Origin: Acidobacteria subdivision 2 bacterium RH1 MAG20
GTDB taxonomy: Bacteria; Acidobacteriota; Terriglobia; Terriglobales; Acidobacteriaceae
Reading direction: 5' to 3'
Length of the DNA: 49,141 bases
Assembly: GCA_002197545.1 (NCBI GenBank)
Contig: NFUO01000583.1
Span: forward strand, 1-49,141
In this document: positions 35,014 through 43,601 of the stretch, piece after piece
Layout: each line of letters begins with the position of its first letter
Position numbering within the stretch: position 1 is the stretch's first letter
Translations under genes and position numbers: made by a program
Notes under the pieces: generated by a model
Told to the model about the DNA's origin: nothing
Databases searched by the model: none
The model's input: the letters and a program-made list of their open reading frames with translations, nothing else

Positions 35014-37395
35014 ATGGATTCACAAGCGCGGCGAACGCATGCTCGACTCCAACTCGTGCTACAGACACTCGTGGCTGCGCCCCTACTGTTTATATTTCTG
35101 TTCACTGGCTCCTCGGCCATGGCGCAAGACACCACGGGTGTCGGCGCGATTGTCGGCGTGGTCACCGGTGCCGACCAGCAACCCACGGCACAAGTAACGG
35201 TTTGCGTTGTCGGGACGACCCGCTGTGCACTGACAGACGCGGTCGGTCGTTTTCGCCTCGCCGACCTGCGCGCCGGACGTTACGGCTTGAAAATCACACC
35301 GTCCGGCCAACCCTCGAGGTTTTCGACCGAATTCGAGGTACACGCTGGGGTGGAAACCTCCGTTGAGTTCGCGCTCGCGACCATTGCACCTCTCAAGCAG
35401 ACGGTCACGGTCACGGCACAATCTCTCCCAGACGAGATCAAGACATCGGGTTTCCTGGTGCCTGCTAAGGCAGTACAGGACAGCGCAGGCTCTCTACAGG
35501 ACGTCTCGCGCTATCTGCAATCTCTTCCAGGTGTGGTGATGGGCGGGGGGGAAGAACGGAACGACTTGATCGTCCGCGGGGGCAGCCCCATCGAGAACCT
35601 GTTCATCGTCGACAACATAGAGGTCCCCAATATCAACTCGTTCGCCAACTTCTCATCCGGCGGTGGGCTCGTGGGTATCCTCGACCCAAGCCTCCTGCGG
35701 GATGTGACCTTTCTTACCGGCGGGTACCCGGCCTCGTACAGCAACCGCTTATCGAGCGTGCTCCAGATCGGCTTACGCGAAGGAGACCGCGAGAAGTTCA
35801 AGGGTACTGCCACTGTGGGTTTCGCCGGAACTGGTCTCGTCCTCGAAGGTCCCATCAGGAAGAGCAAGGGATCGTGGATTCTTTCAGGTCGCCGCACGTT
35901 TCTCGACCTCTTTACGAATGACATTGGTCCTGGAGGCGTGCCCATTTCCTACTACCTCAATTTCAAGGCGCTCTACGATTTCACACCACGCGACCGTGTT
36001 TGGATCGTAAACCTCACAGATATCGACTCTATACACATCGGTCTCCACGGCCGTTCACTCGACAATCCCACCGTCATCAAAGAGGACATCGAACAGGACA
36101 TCCGGTCGCGGAGCTCGCGCATTGCCACCGGTGTGAGCTGGCAGCACATCTTTGGCGACCACGCGATAGGGCTCCTCGGTGTCTCATATTCGGACGCTCG
36201 CCCCGATTTCACAGTTGGAGATCTGCTGCAGCCGGGAAGTCCCCTCATGTACGTCGATCATTCTCGTGAGGGTGAAGCTACCGTGAAATATGACTTGACT
36301 TTAGAGAAAATCCCCCTATTTGGCACGGTGCAGGCCGGCGGAACTCTTAAGCGATTCGCGCTCAATTACCAGGTAGCGGCTCCTTCGGGTCTGAACAATC
36401 CGTACTCGCCGACCCCCAACGTGAACCCGTTCGAGCTAAACAGCGCATTTTCTGCCTATCAACCGGGAGCCTATGTTCAGGCAACACGGGACATTACATC
36501 GAGACTGAACATCACACTCGGCGGACGCTTAGATGACTACCAATACATCTACATCGGACAGACCCGGTTTAGTCCCAGGGCGGCGGCGACGTACAGGCTG
36601 CCACATCATCTGAGTTGGAGTGGCAGCTACGGACGCTACTTCCAACAGACACCGTTTCTCTTCCTCAACGCCTTTCCTCAAAATCGGAAGCTTCTGCCGC
36701 TTAGCGCGACGCACTTCGTGACTGGCCTAGATTACACCCCGAATTCACAATCGAAATTCAGCGTCGAGGTGTACAGAAAGAACTATCACGATTATCCTGT
36801 CTCGGCGCAATTCCCGACGCTATCGTTGGCGAACCTGGGCGACACGTTCGACGAGGGCCAAAGCCTCATGCCTCTGCTGAGTGCTGGAAATGGCTTGGCG
36901 GAAGGTGTGGAGCTCTTCGCCACGCACCGGACAGCAAGCTGGAACGGGCAGGCAAGCGTAGCGTGGTCGCGGGCATGGCAAGCGGGACTCGACGGCGTTC
37001 TGCGGCCCAGTTCATTCGATTCCCCCTTTGTCGTCAACCTGCTGGCCGGGTACCGTCTAAAAACAAAGTGGAACGTGTCGGGCCATTTCACGTACTTGTC
37101 CGGTCGACCGTATACCCCCTTCGATGAAACCCTGTCGCAAGAACGGGGATATGGAATCTTCGACCTGACGCGTGTCGATGCTGTGCGAGCGCCAGCGTAC
37201 ATCCGCCTCGACCTCCGTGTTGATCGCACATGGACCGTCCGCGACAAACCGCTGACGGCATTCTTTGACTTGCAGAATGCCACTAATCGCCAGAACTTAC
37301 TCATTCACTCCTGGAACCGAATTACTAACGAAACTCAGCCTATCAACCAACAAGGGCTCTTTCCAGCGGTGGGGCTTGAGTGGCGTTTTCACTGA
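35014..37395 (+). CDS. TonB-dependent receptor with carboxypeptidase-regulatory-like domain
   Basis: A 793-residue outer-membrane receptor with a signal peptide (LLFIFLFTGSSAMAQ), a small carboxypeptidase-regulatory-like domain (GAIVGVVTGADQQPTAQVTV, about 42-120), a plug (SLQDVSRYLQSLPGVVMGGG, NDLIVRGGSPIENLFIVDNI, LLRDVTFLTGGYPASYSNRL) and a barrel ending in FPAVGLEWRFH with the expected C-terminal aromatic pattern. It is shorter and more like classic siderophore/metal receptors than the Oar-like one at 3443. It is divergent from the two-component system and 55 bp upstream of the membrane-protein paralog. The ligand is unknown. Confidence 0.88.
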   Translation: MDSQARRTHARLQLVLQTLVAAPLLFIFLFTGSSAMAQDTTGVGAIVGVVTGADQQPTAQVTVCVVGTTRCALTDAVGRFRLADLRAGRYGLKITPSGQPSRFSTEFEVHAGVETSVEFALATIAPLKQTVTVTAQSLPDEIKTSGFLVPAKAVQDSAGSLQDVSRYLQSLPGVVMGGGEERNDLIVRGGSPIENLFIVDNIEVPNINSFANFSSGGGLVGILDPSLLRDVTFLTGGYPASYSNRLSSVLQIGLREGDREKFKGTATVGFAGTGLVLEGPIRKSKGSWILSGRRTFLDLFTNDIGPGGVPISYYLNFKALYDFTPRDRVWIVNLTDIDSIHIGLHGRSLDNPTVIKEDIEQDIRSRSSRIATGVSWQHIFGDHAIGLLGVSYSDARPDFTVGDLLQPGSPLMYVDHSREGEATVKYDLTLEKIPLFGTVQAGGTLKRFALNYQVAAPSGLNNPYSPTPNVNPFELNSAFSAYQPGAYVQATRDITSRLNITLGGRLDDYQYIYIGQTRFSPRAAATYRLPHHLSWSGSYGRYFQQTPFLFLNAFPQNRKLLPLSATHFVTGLDYTPNSQSKFSVEVYRKNYHDYPVSAQFPTLSLANLGDTFDEGQSLMPLLSAGNGLAEGVELFATHRTASWNGQASVAWSRAWQAGLDGVLRPSSFDSPFVVNLLAGYRLKTKWNVSGHFTYLSGRPYTPFDETLSQERGYGIFDLTRVDAVRAPAYIRLDLRVDRTWTVRDKPLTAFFDLQNATNRQNLLIHSWNRITNETQPINQQGLFPAVGLEWRFH

Positions 37396-37450
37396 AGAGT
37401 GGTCCGATGGCCCTGATGACCACACACGTTGAGCACGGAGTGCAACAGCC

Positions 37451-38086
37451 ATGACAATGACACCCTCCCTCCGCAAGTTCGCGCTTACCGCGCATGTCAC
37501 TTCCTCGGTCGGGTGGCTCGGCGCGGTCGCTGTATTCCTCGCTCTCGCCGTCGCAGGTCTGACCAGCAAAGATGCTCAGATGGTGCGTGCAGCCTATCTT
37601 GCAATGGAGTTGACCGGTTGGTTCGTCATCGTCCCGTTGAGCCACGCTTCGCTGCTCACCGGGCTTATCCAGGCACTGGGTACCACGTGGGGCCTGTTTC
37701 GTAACTACTGGGTTCTGTTGAAATTCCTGATAACCATCGTTGCGATCATCCTCTTGCTGATGCACATGCCGCCAACCAGCCGCCTGGCAGGAGTAGCAAG
37801 AGCGACGACATTGTCCGGTGTCGAGTTCCACGAGCTACAGATCCAACTCGTGGCCGACGCAGGTTTCGCCCTGCTGGCGTTGCTCGCGGCCACGACGCTA
37901 TCGGTGTACAAGCCGAGGGGCACGACCCAGTGCGGGCAGCGTAAGCAGGAGCAGCATCTCGGGCCGGACCGAGGAATGGCCACCAGCACACCACGCTGGG
38001 TGTACGCGTTTGTGATCATCGCCCTCGTCCTGCTGTTTGTCGTCCGGTACCTCACCGTCGGCGGCCATCGGGGCCACATACCGTGA
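37451..38086 (+). CDS. Integral membrane protein (DUF2269-like), paralog of 24013
   Basis: A 211-residue, multi-helix membrane protein. Its first half (LTAHVTSSVGWLGAVAVFLA, LLTGLIQALGTTWGLFRNYW) matches the protein at 24013-24660 closely, the second half less so; the last helix is WVYAFVIIALVLLFVVRYLTV and the tail again has His and Gly. The second ATG at 37457 (MTPSLRK) aligns with the paralog start. It lies 55 bp after the TonB receptor and may be cotranscribed with it. Here it sits beside a two-component system, whereas the paralog is coupled to a MarR regulator. Confidence 0.65.
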   Translation: MTMTPSLRKFALTAHVTSSVGWLGAVAVFLALAVAGLTSKDAQMVRAAYLAMELTGWFVIVPLSHASLLTGLIQALGTTWGLFRNYWVLLKFLITIVAIILLLMHMPPTSRLAGVARATTLSGVEFHELQIQLVADAGFALLALLAATTLSVYKPRGTTQCGQRKQEQHLGPDRGMATSTPRWVYAFVIIALVLLFVVRYLTVGGHRGHIP

Positions 38087-38127
38087 TGGGCGTCTGCCGG
38101 GTCACGTGAAAGGAAGGCGAGTCGCGA

Positions 38128-38283
38128 ATGGCAACGCTCACTTTCATGAGAATACAGGTAGAAATTGTCATAGGTCGAACAGCAGGGTACATAACTGGTG
38201 TGAAGAGGAAGCTCGTACTCGACGGATTGTTACTAGTATGCGGGCTCTCAAGCTGCATTGAATGTTATCGGAGGGAAGAGTGA
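38128..38283 (+). CDS. Possible small ORF with hydrophobic stretch
   Basis: A 51-codon frame reads MATLTFMRIQVEIVIGRTAG, then VKRKLVLDGLLLVCGLSSCI before ECYRREE. KRKLVLDGLLLVCGLSSC looks like a lipoprotein-type signal if translation starts at the internal GTG (38200). AAGGAAGG lies 12 bp before the ATG. It is short, with no recognised relatives, and may be chance. The rest of the 38087-38376 interval shows no other feature. Confidence 0.2.
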   Translation: MATLTFMRIQVEIVIGRTAGYITGVKRKLVLDGLLLVCGLSSCIECYRREE

Positions 38284-38376
38284 TTTAAGCAAGAGTCGTA
38301 AATTGAGAGGGTGAAGCAGGACTGGCGATCTGTAGATCGACCGGTGATTAGCCCGTACTGCTTCCGCAGTTCAGCT

Positions 38377-39294
38377 ATGCGTCGACTCAGAGTAACTATG
38401 GACGGCCAGATCGCCGTCCTCGCGGTAGCCGAAAAGGGTTCGTTTGATGCCGCAGGAAAATACCTCGGCATCGGCAAATCCGCTGTGCGCAAGCGCGTTC
38501 GGAGCGTGGAGAGCGAAGCCGGAACACCTCTTTTCCGCGTCCAGGGAAAGGGGATGGTGCCAACCGAAGCCGGTAATCTCTACCTGCTGTCGACTCGTGA
38601 ATCCGTAAGGCAGGCATGGCTCGGTTTGGATCGCGTGCAGGCATTTGTCCGCGTACAGACGAATGACCTGCGCATTGGATATTCGACCTACCTGAATACC
38701 AGACTGCTCGACATCGTCAGGCGCATTCAGCCCGAGGGCATCAGTTCTCTGTCGGTGACAAGAGAAAGCCTGATGACATATCAGGCAGTCGCCAGAGTGC
38801 TTCAGGGAGACCTCCATATCGGATTCGGAATCATCCCCCTCCAGGAACCTGATTTATCTACTCGTTTGCTCTTTGAAGAACCTCTCATGGCCTGCCTGCC
38901 CGTGGGGCACCGTCTCGCAACCAGAGCAACGATTCGGCCTGAAGACCTTGAGAACGAACCTGTCGTGTCCGTATCCCGCAAGGGGCTCCCCGGACGGCAC
39001 CAAGAGATCGTGACCCATTTTGAGAGTCTTGGCGTCCCGCTCAAGTTCGTAGCGGATGCCTATTCAGTGAAAGAAGCGCTCTGGCTGGTGACACAGGGCA
39101 CTGGCGTCTCGCTCATGACGAAATTCTCAGCCACGGCCTATCGCCACGACGTTGTGGTCAGGCCGCTCTCCGACCGACTGCTTACGGTGAAGAGCGGGAT
39201 ATTTACGCGGCGGGATCATGACCAGAAACTCGTACACAACTTCGTGGATTTGGCGTGGGCCGAGACTGCGGCTCTGCGTGCGAATACAAGTTGA
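38377..39294 (+). CDS. LysR-family transcriptional regulator
   Basis: The ATG at 38377 matches the start of the truncated paralog at 11333. The 305-residue protein has the LysR winged HTH (MDGQIAVLAVAEKGSFDAAG, GIGKSAVRKRVRSVESEAGT) and a full effector-binding domain (LRIGYSTYLNTRLLDIVRRI, GDLHIGFGIIPLQEPDLSTR, EPLMACLPVGHRLATRATIR). It lacks the usual divergently oriented target; the downstream lipoprotein gene is 54 bp away on the same strand. The effector is unknown. Confidence 0.88.
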   Translation: MRRLRVTMDGQIAVLAVAEKGSFDAAGKYLGIGKSAVRKRVRSVESEAGTPLFRVQGKGMVPTEAGNLYLLSTRESVRQAWLGLDRVQAFVRVQTNDLRIGYSTYLNTRLLDIVRRIQPEGISSLSVTRESLMTYQAVARVLQGDLHIGFGIIPLQEPDLSTRLLFEEPLMACLPVGHRLATRATIRPEDLENEPVVSVSRKGLPGRHQEIVTHFESLGVPLKFVADAYSVKEALWLVTQGTGVSLMTKFSATAYRHDVVVRPLSDRLLTVKSGIFTRRDHDQKLVHNFVDLAWAETAALRANTS

Positions 39295-39348
39295 CCTGGC
39301 TGACAACTGCCACAACGACAACTCAATCAACCCTTCGGAGGACAATTC

Positions 39349-39981
39349 ATGCGCAGCTTCTATCTCGTCTCCATCGCAGGTCTACTCGCACTCACCGCAT
39401 GCACTAGCACGAAGAGCCCGAGCGATACGAATTTCACAAAAGCGATCAACGAGTATCTGACGAAGCATGGCGAAGCCTGTACGGTGATTGGGCGCCAGTT
39501 TCCCATCGATGTTCCTCGATCGGAACAAAAGGAACAATATGGGATTGGGCTGAAGCTGGCGGCTCTGGAGCAGGCCGGCCTAGTTCATGCGATCGACACA
39601 ACGGCGGTGGTCCACGGGATGCTCGATGCTCTGCGGGGATCAACCCCGCCGCGACCTGTGAAGCGATACGAACTAACAGCGGATGGTAAGAAGTATTTTC
39701 AGCAGATTCCCGGCACGCTCGGACAGACTGGCGGCTTCTGTTACGGGCAGAAGAACGTCGATTCAATCGTCAAATGGACGGAACCGGCGACCGTGGGAAC
39801 ATCCTCTCAGACCGAAGTTACATACACGTATAGGATTGTGAACCCAGCAAGCTGGGCAGAACGCCCAGAGGTGCAGCAGGCGTTTTCCGATATCCGAACG
39901 ACAGTCGGCGGAGCATCGAAGACAACGGAAAAGGCGGGATTGCAGTTAACCAGCAAAGGCTGGGAAGTTCTCGGGCAATAG
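39349..39981 (+). CDS. Lipoprotein of unknown function
   Basis: A 210-residue protein with a lipoprotein signal (YLVSIAGLLALTACTS, lipobox LTAC at residues 15-18). The mature part reads KAINEYLTKHGEACTVIGRQ, then VKRYELTADGKKYFQQIPGT and TEVTYTYRIVNPASWAERPE, alternating helix and strand without repeats. An AGGA site lies just before the ATG (TTCGGAGGACAATTC). I do not recognise the family. It is convergent with the conjugation genes, whose last gene ends 28 bp away. Confidence 0.65.
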   Translation: MRSFYLVSIAGLLALTACTSTKSPSDTNFTKAINEYLTKHGEACTVIGRQFPIDVPRSEQKEQYGIGLKLAALEQAGLVHAIDTTAVVHGMLDALRGSTPPRPVKRYELTADGKKYFQQIPGTLGQTGGFCYGQKNVDSIVKWTEPATVGTSSQTEVTYTYRIVNPASWAERPEVQQAFSDIRTTVGGASKTTEKAGLQLTSKGWEVLGQ

Positions 39982-40009
39982 GCTCCGGGAGATGGACTCG
40001 CGGCGCAAC

Positions 40010-40936
40010 TCACGGATGATGGGCATCCGCAAGACCAGCCAATGTGCAAATCTCTGTGACGTGCCGCCATCCATTCTCATTGATCACCTGCACGATCACG
40101 TCGATGGACCTTCCGCACTCCTCCTCGACGTCATGCAGAGGGATACCTCCTCCCGAACCTCGCACAGCGAGCTGGGCCAGGCGCCGAAGCGCATCTGCAG
40201 CGCTGTTCGCATGAATGGTCGTCAACGATCCGCGATGACCTGTGTTCAAAGCATCGAGGAAGACGCGCGCCTCGGGGCCGCGAATCTCACCGACGATGAT
40301 GCGGTCCGGTCGATGACGGAGCGCGGCCTTGAGCAAATCCGCGAATCCAATCTGACTCTTGTGGGTATCGAGCTGGGCCTCCGCGGATATGACGTGCGGC
40401 TTCCTGATGTAGAGTTCTGCTACATCTTCGAGGATCAGGATGCGATCGCCGTCCGGGATGAAACCCGCGAGAACATTGGTGAGTGTCGTTTTCCCCGATG
40501 AGGTGCTCCCGGAGATCAGGAGATTGTCGCCACGCTGGACATGGTTCGTAAGAGTCTCGGCCTGTGCTTCCGTCAGAGTCCTCCGCTCGATCAGGTCATG
40601 GATGGTGAAGTTCCGGGAGGTGAACTTACGGACGGTCATCATGGGCTGGGGATTGACCACGGGCGGGATGAGCGCCGCCATGCGGCTACCATCGGGTAGA
40701 CGCAGATTCATGATGGGTGAGTCGGCATCGAGCTTCTTGCCGAAACGATTAGCGATCACTTCAAGACCTGTCAACAACGCCCCGTCATCGAACAGGATGC
40801 CTGGCTGTAATGAGATGTGACCCTTCTCTTCGATCCAGACCGAGCCGTCAGGATTGACCATGATCTCGGAGATGGTCGCATTCATCAGCAGATGTTCAAT
40901 CGGCTTCAGGAACGGGATGATAATTTCAAAACTCAT
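40010..40936 (-). CDS. VirB11/TrbB/CpaF-type secretion ATPase
   Basis: A 308-residue hexameric secretion ATPase. The N-terminal domain (ISEIMVNPDGSVWIEEKGHI) is followed by the Walker A loop GSTSSGKTT (about 143-151), an Asp box (ILEDVAELY), the family-typical ALRHRPDRIIVGEIRGPEAR with Walker B/aspartate-rich features, and GHRGSLTTIHANSA with the conserved His. It overlaps the coupling-protein gene by ATGA and is translationally coupled to it. It should power DNA or protein transfer of the element, although other type IV channel genes are not in the window. Confidence 0.9.
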   Translation of the reverse strand: MSFEIIIPFLKPIEHLLMNATISEIMVNPDGSVWIEEKGHISLQPGILFDDGALLTGLEVIANRFGKKLDADSPIMNLRLPDGSRMAALIPPVVNPQPMMTVRKFTSRNFTIHDLIERRTLTEAQAETLTNHVQRGDNLLISGSTSSGKTTLTNVLAGFIPDGDRILILEDVAELYIRKPHVISAEAQLDTHKSQIGFADLLKAALRHRPDRIIVGEIRGPEARVFLDALNTGHRGSLTTIHANSAADALRRLAQLAVRGSGGGIPLHDVEEECGRSIDVIVQVINENGWRHVTEICTLAGLADAHHP

Positions 40937-42969
40937 GCAGGTATCCTCTCCGGGTCGAATGCGATCTGTTCCTGGTCGAACCAGCTCATATCGATGGGTA
41001 GGAAGTCAGGCTTGAGATAGCAATATGTAGGTGGCAGTGGACTGACACCATCGAAGGCGACGACTATGGACTGCGCGTTCTGAAGGTCGAAGAAGACCTT
41101 CTCCTCGAACAGCGGCTCCTTATGTTTCTGGTACTGCTTGGAAGCGGAGACGGAGCCTTTACTGGACGATGTCCGGCCTGAGAGCCATCCGACATTGGCA
41201 TTGGTGGAGGACTCGGAGACGGTGTAGCTGATGCGGGTGCGATCAGCCTTGCCGCACAGCTCGGACGCATACCAGGCAGTCTCGGGATCGGTGGTCGTGA
41301 GGAAGACCTTGTTTCGGAGGGCCTGTAGGAGCGTCTTGACGCCCTCGTTGGGCAGTGCATCCTTGAGACTTGAGATGCTCTGCGTGGCCACGATGGGGAT
41401 ACACTTCGGCTGACGCGAGAGGGACAGGAATCGTTCATCGCCGGTGGGATTATCGCCGCCGACCGTGGCGAAGTTCTGATACTCATCGCAGATGAAGACG
41501 GTTGGACGGAAGTGTCTCTCTGGGTGGGTGTCCATCCTGGGGATACGCAACTGGACGGCACGCTGGTAGTCGATCTTCATCATGGAGCCGATGGTCTTCG
41601 CCAGCGCCGGGTTCAAGGCCACAGGGAAGTTCAGGCCCACGACCGCACCCGATTCGATGAGTTCATCGAACGGCGGCAGGACGATGCCGCACGGATCAGT
41701 AGCGCATGGCTTGCCGTCGTAGAGTTCCTTCGGCGGACAGAAGACACGGCGCACGTCGGGGTCGGTCTCGAAGAGCGAGAGGAAGACGACGATGCCCTGG
41801 ATGATGGAGGTCTTGACCTCGGAACGAAAGAACTTCCAGTGCTCCCAATACCAATACTGGATGCTGTCGAAGCGGTCCCGGTGCTCTGGCCGATAGGGCT
41901 TGCGAGTAAAGACGTCGAACGCTGCGGAGGTCTCTTGTGTGAGCAGGTTCTCCAGCGCCTCCGTCCATGCGATCAGGTAAAGGCCAGCATCTTTGTTCCA
42001 CTCGAAGCCGAGCGGAGACAGCAGACCTTCATGTTCCCGGTACTCGTCTTTGCCGATACCGATATAGCTGGTAGTGCTGAAACGTGAACCCACCTCGGTC
42101 AGCAGCTCTTCCAGTCTTCCGGCGCTGATGACGGTGCGGAAGAGATCGACCATCGTGAGGTATCCGTCACGGATGCGGTGCAGCAGGATCACGTACCGCA
42201 CAAGATCGGTGTACGACTGCTGCCAGAAAGGCTCCTTGCCCCTACCCCATATCGACGTGATGATGGAGGCGATGTTGAACGCCTGGGCGTAAGCATCGAG
42301 CGAGTTGTTCAGCGGGTTGTAGCGGATGTCGCCATCGAGCGAAACCTCTACGTAATCCTGTTCGCGCCCGCACCATTTAAGGACGCGCTGAAGCTGACGG
42401 CAAAGATCGCCTTTGACCTCCAGCACGATACCGGAGAGTCTGCGCGAGGGATCGTCGGCGCGATACGCGAACAACTGACGCATCGCCGGCAAAATCAGCC
42501 CATAGGTTTTGCCCGAGCCGATGGAGCCGAACGATGCGATGCCGGTATAAAGACCGCGCTCGGGGATCGAGAGCCACTGCGGAGTCGGGCTGGGCTTCGG
42601 GACTAGCTGACGGTGAACCTCTCCAAGGACTAGGGAAAGATCCTCTCGCGTGCGCGGATCGGGATACTGAGGCAGAGAACCGACAGGCTGTTCCGAATCG
42701 TCCCGATAGAGATGGACATATAGCAACGAGAAGATCATGGAACACGCTATAAACGGAGTCGAATATAGAAAGAGGTCATAGCTCCACGCTACTGCGTGAA
42801 AGATGGGAGGCCGCTCCAACTTGATCAGTCGCAGGACCGGATTGGCTGTATTGAGCGGAAACATGCTATTGAGGACGATGCCACTGGCCACGCTCATCCC
42901 GAGCGCGAGCACGATGCGGTTCTCGACCAGTGGCCGGATGATCTTCTGAAGTTGAACTCTGAAGCCCAT
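40933..42969 (-). CDS. VirD4/TraG-type conjugative coupling protein
   Basis: A 678-residue membrane ATPase. Two N-terminal transmembrane helices (about 18-37 and 69-86) anchor it; the Walker A motif GSIGSGKT is at about 148-155 and Walker B-like VFICDEYQNFATVGG lies near residue 490. FLSLSRQPKCIPIVATQSIS and LLQALRNKVFLTTTDPETAW are typical for the family. It recruits the relaxase-DNA complex to the secretion channel. The long C-terminal part (SSSKGSVSASKQYQKHKEPL) is family-like. It is preceded by the small RHH-like gene (15 bp) and followed by the VirB11-type ATPase. Confidence 0.92.
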   Translation of the reverse strand: MGFRVQLQKIIRPLVENRIVLALGMSVASGIVLNSMFPLNTANPVLRLIKLERPPIFHAVAWSYDLFLYSTPFIACSMIFSLLYVHLYRDDSEQPVGSLPQYPDPRTREDLSLVLGEVHRQLVPKPSPTPQWLSIPERGLYTGIASFGSIGSGKTYGLILPAMRQLFAYRADDPSRRLSGIVLEVKGDLCRQLQRVLKWCGREQDYVEVSLDGDIRYNPLNNSLDAYAQAFNIASIITSIWGRGKEPFWQQSYTDLVRYVILLHRIRDGYLTMVDLFRTVISAGRLEELLTEVGSRFSTTSYIGIGKDEYREHEGLLSPLGFEWNKDAGLYLIAWTEALENLLTQETSAAFDVFTRKPYRPEHRDRFDSIQYWYWEHWKFFRSEVKTSIIQGIVVFLSLFETDPDVRRVFCPPKELYDGKPCATDPCGIVLPPFDELIESGAVVGLNFPVALNPALAKTIGSMMKIDYQRAVQLRIPRMDTHPERHFRPTVFICDEYQNFATVGGDNPTGDERFLSLSRQPKCIPIVATQSISSLKDALPNEGVKTLLQALRNKVFLTTTDPETAWYASELCGKADRTRISYTVSESSTNANVGWLSGRTSSSKGSVSASKQYQKHKEPLFEEKVFFDLQNAQSIVVAFDGVSPLPPTYCYLKPDFLPIDMSWFDQEQIAFDPERIPA

Positions 42970-42984
42970 GTGTGGATGCCTTTC

Positions 42985-43281
42985 TTATGCGCGAGCTGCC
43001 GCGTTCGCAGCGGGTTCGGATACAGGCTTGATGGGTGTGGGTGATGGTTTTGTAGCACTGGCAGCCCGTGCAGCATTCGCGGCAGAGCTGGCCCTGTATT
43101 TTTGGAAATCCTCATCCTGAGTCAGTGCGAAACGCAGTAGCTCGTTGACGATATAGTTGGTTTCGTTGTTCGACCACTCCGCCAGTAGCTCGATGTCGTC
43201 GGCCACAGTCTGGTCGATGGAGGATTGCAGCTTCGCGCGTCTAATCCTGCTGACGCCGTGTTCCAGTTTCAGTTTGCTCAT
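42985..43281 (-). CDS. Small RHH-like accessory protein of the conjugation module
   Basis: A 98-residue basic protein. The first half (SRIRRAKLQSSIDQTVADDI, ELLAEWSNNETNYIVNELLR) has the pattern of a ribbon-helix-helix DNA binder; the second half is Ala/Pro-rich and disordered (AANAARAASATKPSPTPIKP). It lies 15 bp upstream of the coupling-protein gene and immediately downstream of the repeat-rich candidate oriT, the usual place for a relaxosome accessory or autorepressor protein. The exact family is uncertain. Confidence 0.6.
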   Translation of the reverse strand: MSKLKLEHGVSRIRRAKLQSSIDQTVADDIELLAEWSNNETNYIVNELLRFALTQDEDFQKYRASSAANAARAASATKPSPTPIKPVSEPAANAAARA

Positions 43282-43325
43282 GGATATCTCCTGTTGATGA
43301 AGTTGCGTTCTCGTGTGTATCTGTC

Positions 43326-43377
43326 CCGGATGAGATCCGGATGAGATATGGATCAGTGACCGATGCAGAACTGATCC
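43326..43377. repeat. Tandem 11-bp repeats plus inverted repeat upstream of the RHH-like gene
   Basis: CCGGATGAGAT occurs at 43326-43336 and again immediately at 43337-43347. GGATCAGT (43350-43357) and ACTGATCC (43370-43377) form an inverted repeat with a 12-nt spacer. They lie 45-96 bp upstream of the RHH-like gene and look like protein-binding sites, most likely for that protein. Confidence 0.5.
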
Positions 43378-43443
43378 GGTTTGTACCGAGCGCAGATCAA
43401 TCTGGAGTCTGCGTCAGATATTTTCTGGATACCTAATGTGCTG

Positions 43444-43509
43444 GGGCGGGAGCGACCAGCGCGGCGTCAGCCGTCGCGGAAACCCCGGAGGGGTGGGTCG
43501 CTCCCACCC
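43444..43509. repeat. 14-bp inverted repeat with 38-nt spacer (candidate oriT arm)
   Basis: GGGCGGGAGCGACC (43444-43457) is complemented, with one mismatch, by GGTCGCTCCCACCC (43496-43509). The spacer includes GCGTCAGCCGTCGCGG and ACCCCGGAGGGGT, itself palindromic. A long stem close to relaxosome genes is the usual layout of an oriT, but the nick site is unknown; it could also be a strong hairpin in mRNA. Confidence 0.45.
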
Positions 43510-43601
43510 CACGCACACACTTTCCCTGACCCCATCTATCCGCGTAACTCGTTGTCTCTGCATCGGTAAGCTCCTTTCGTCTGAGTCCACGCGCGTGCCC
43601 G

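Larger units (their letters stand above)
43282..43601. other. Non-coding, repeat-rich segment: candidate oriT/promoter region
   Basis: This 320-bp gap breaks the otherwise dense minus-strand operon. It contains two tandem 11-bp repeats, an 8-bp inverted repeat, and a 14-bp inverted repeat with a 38-nt spacer (listed separately). It separates the replication-relaxation protein from the RHH-like and coupling-protein genes, a common position for oriT. No relaxase nick site could be assigned with certainty. It must also contain the promoter for the RHH/coupling/ATPase genes. Confidence 0.45.

Noticed and set aside
43381..43569. Plus-strand ORF inside the candidate oriT
   Set aside because: Low-complexity, no ribosome site, and it spans inverted repeats; more likely non-coding.
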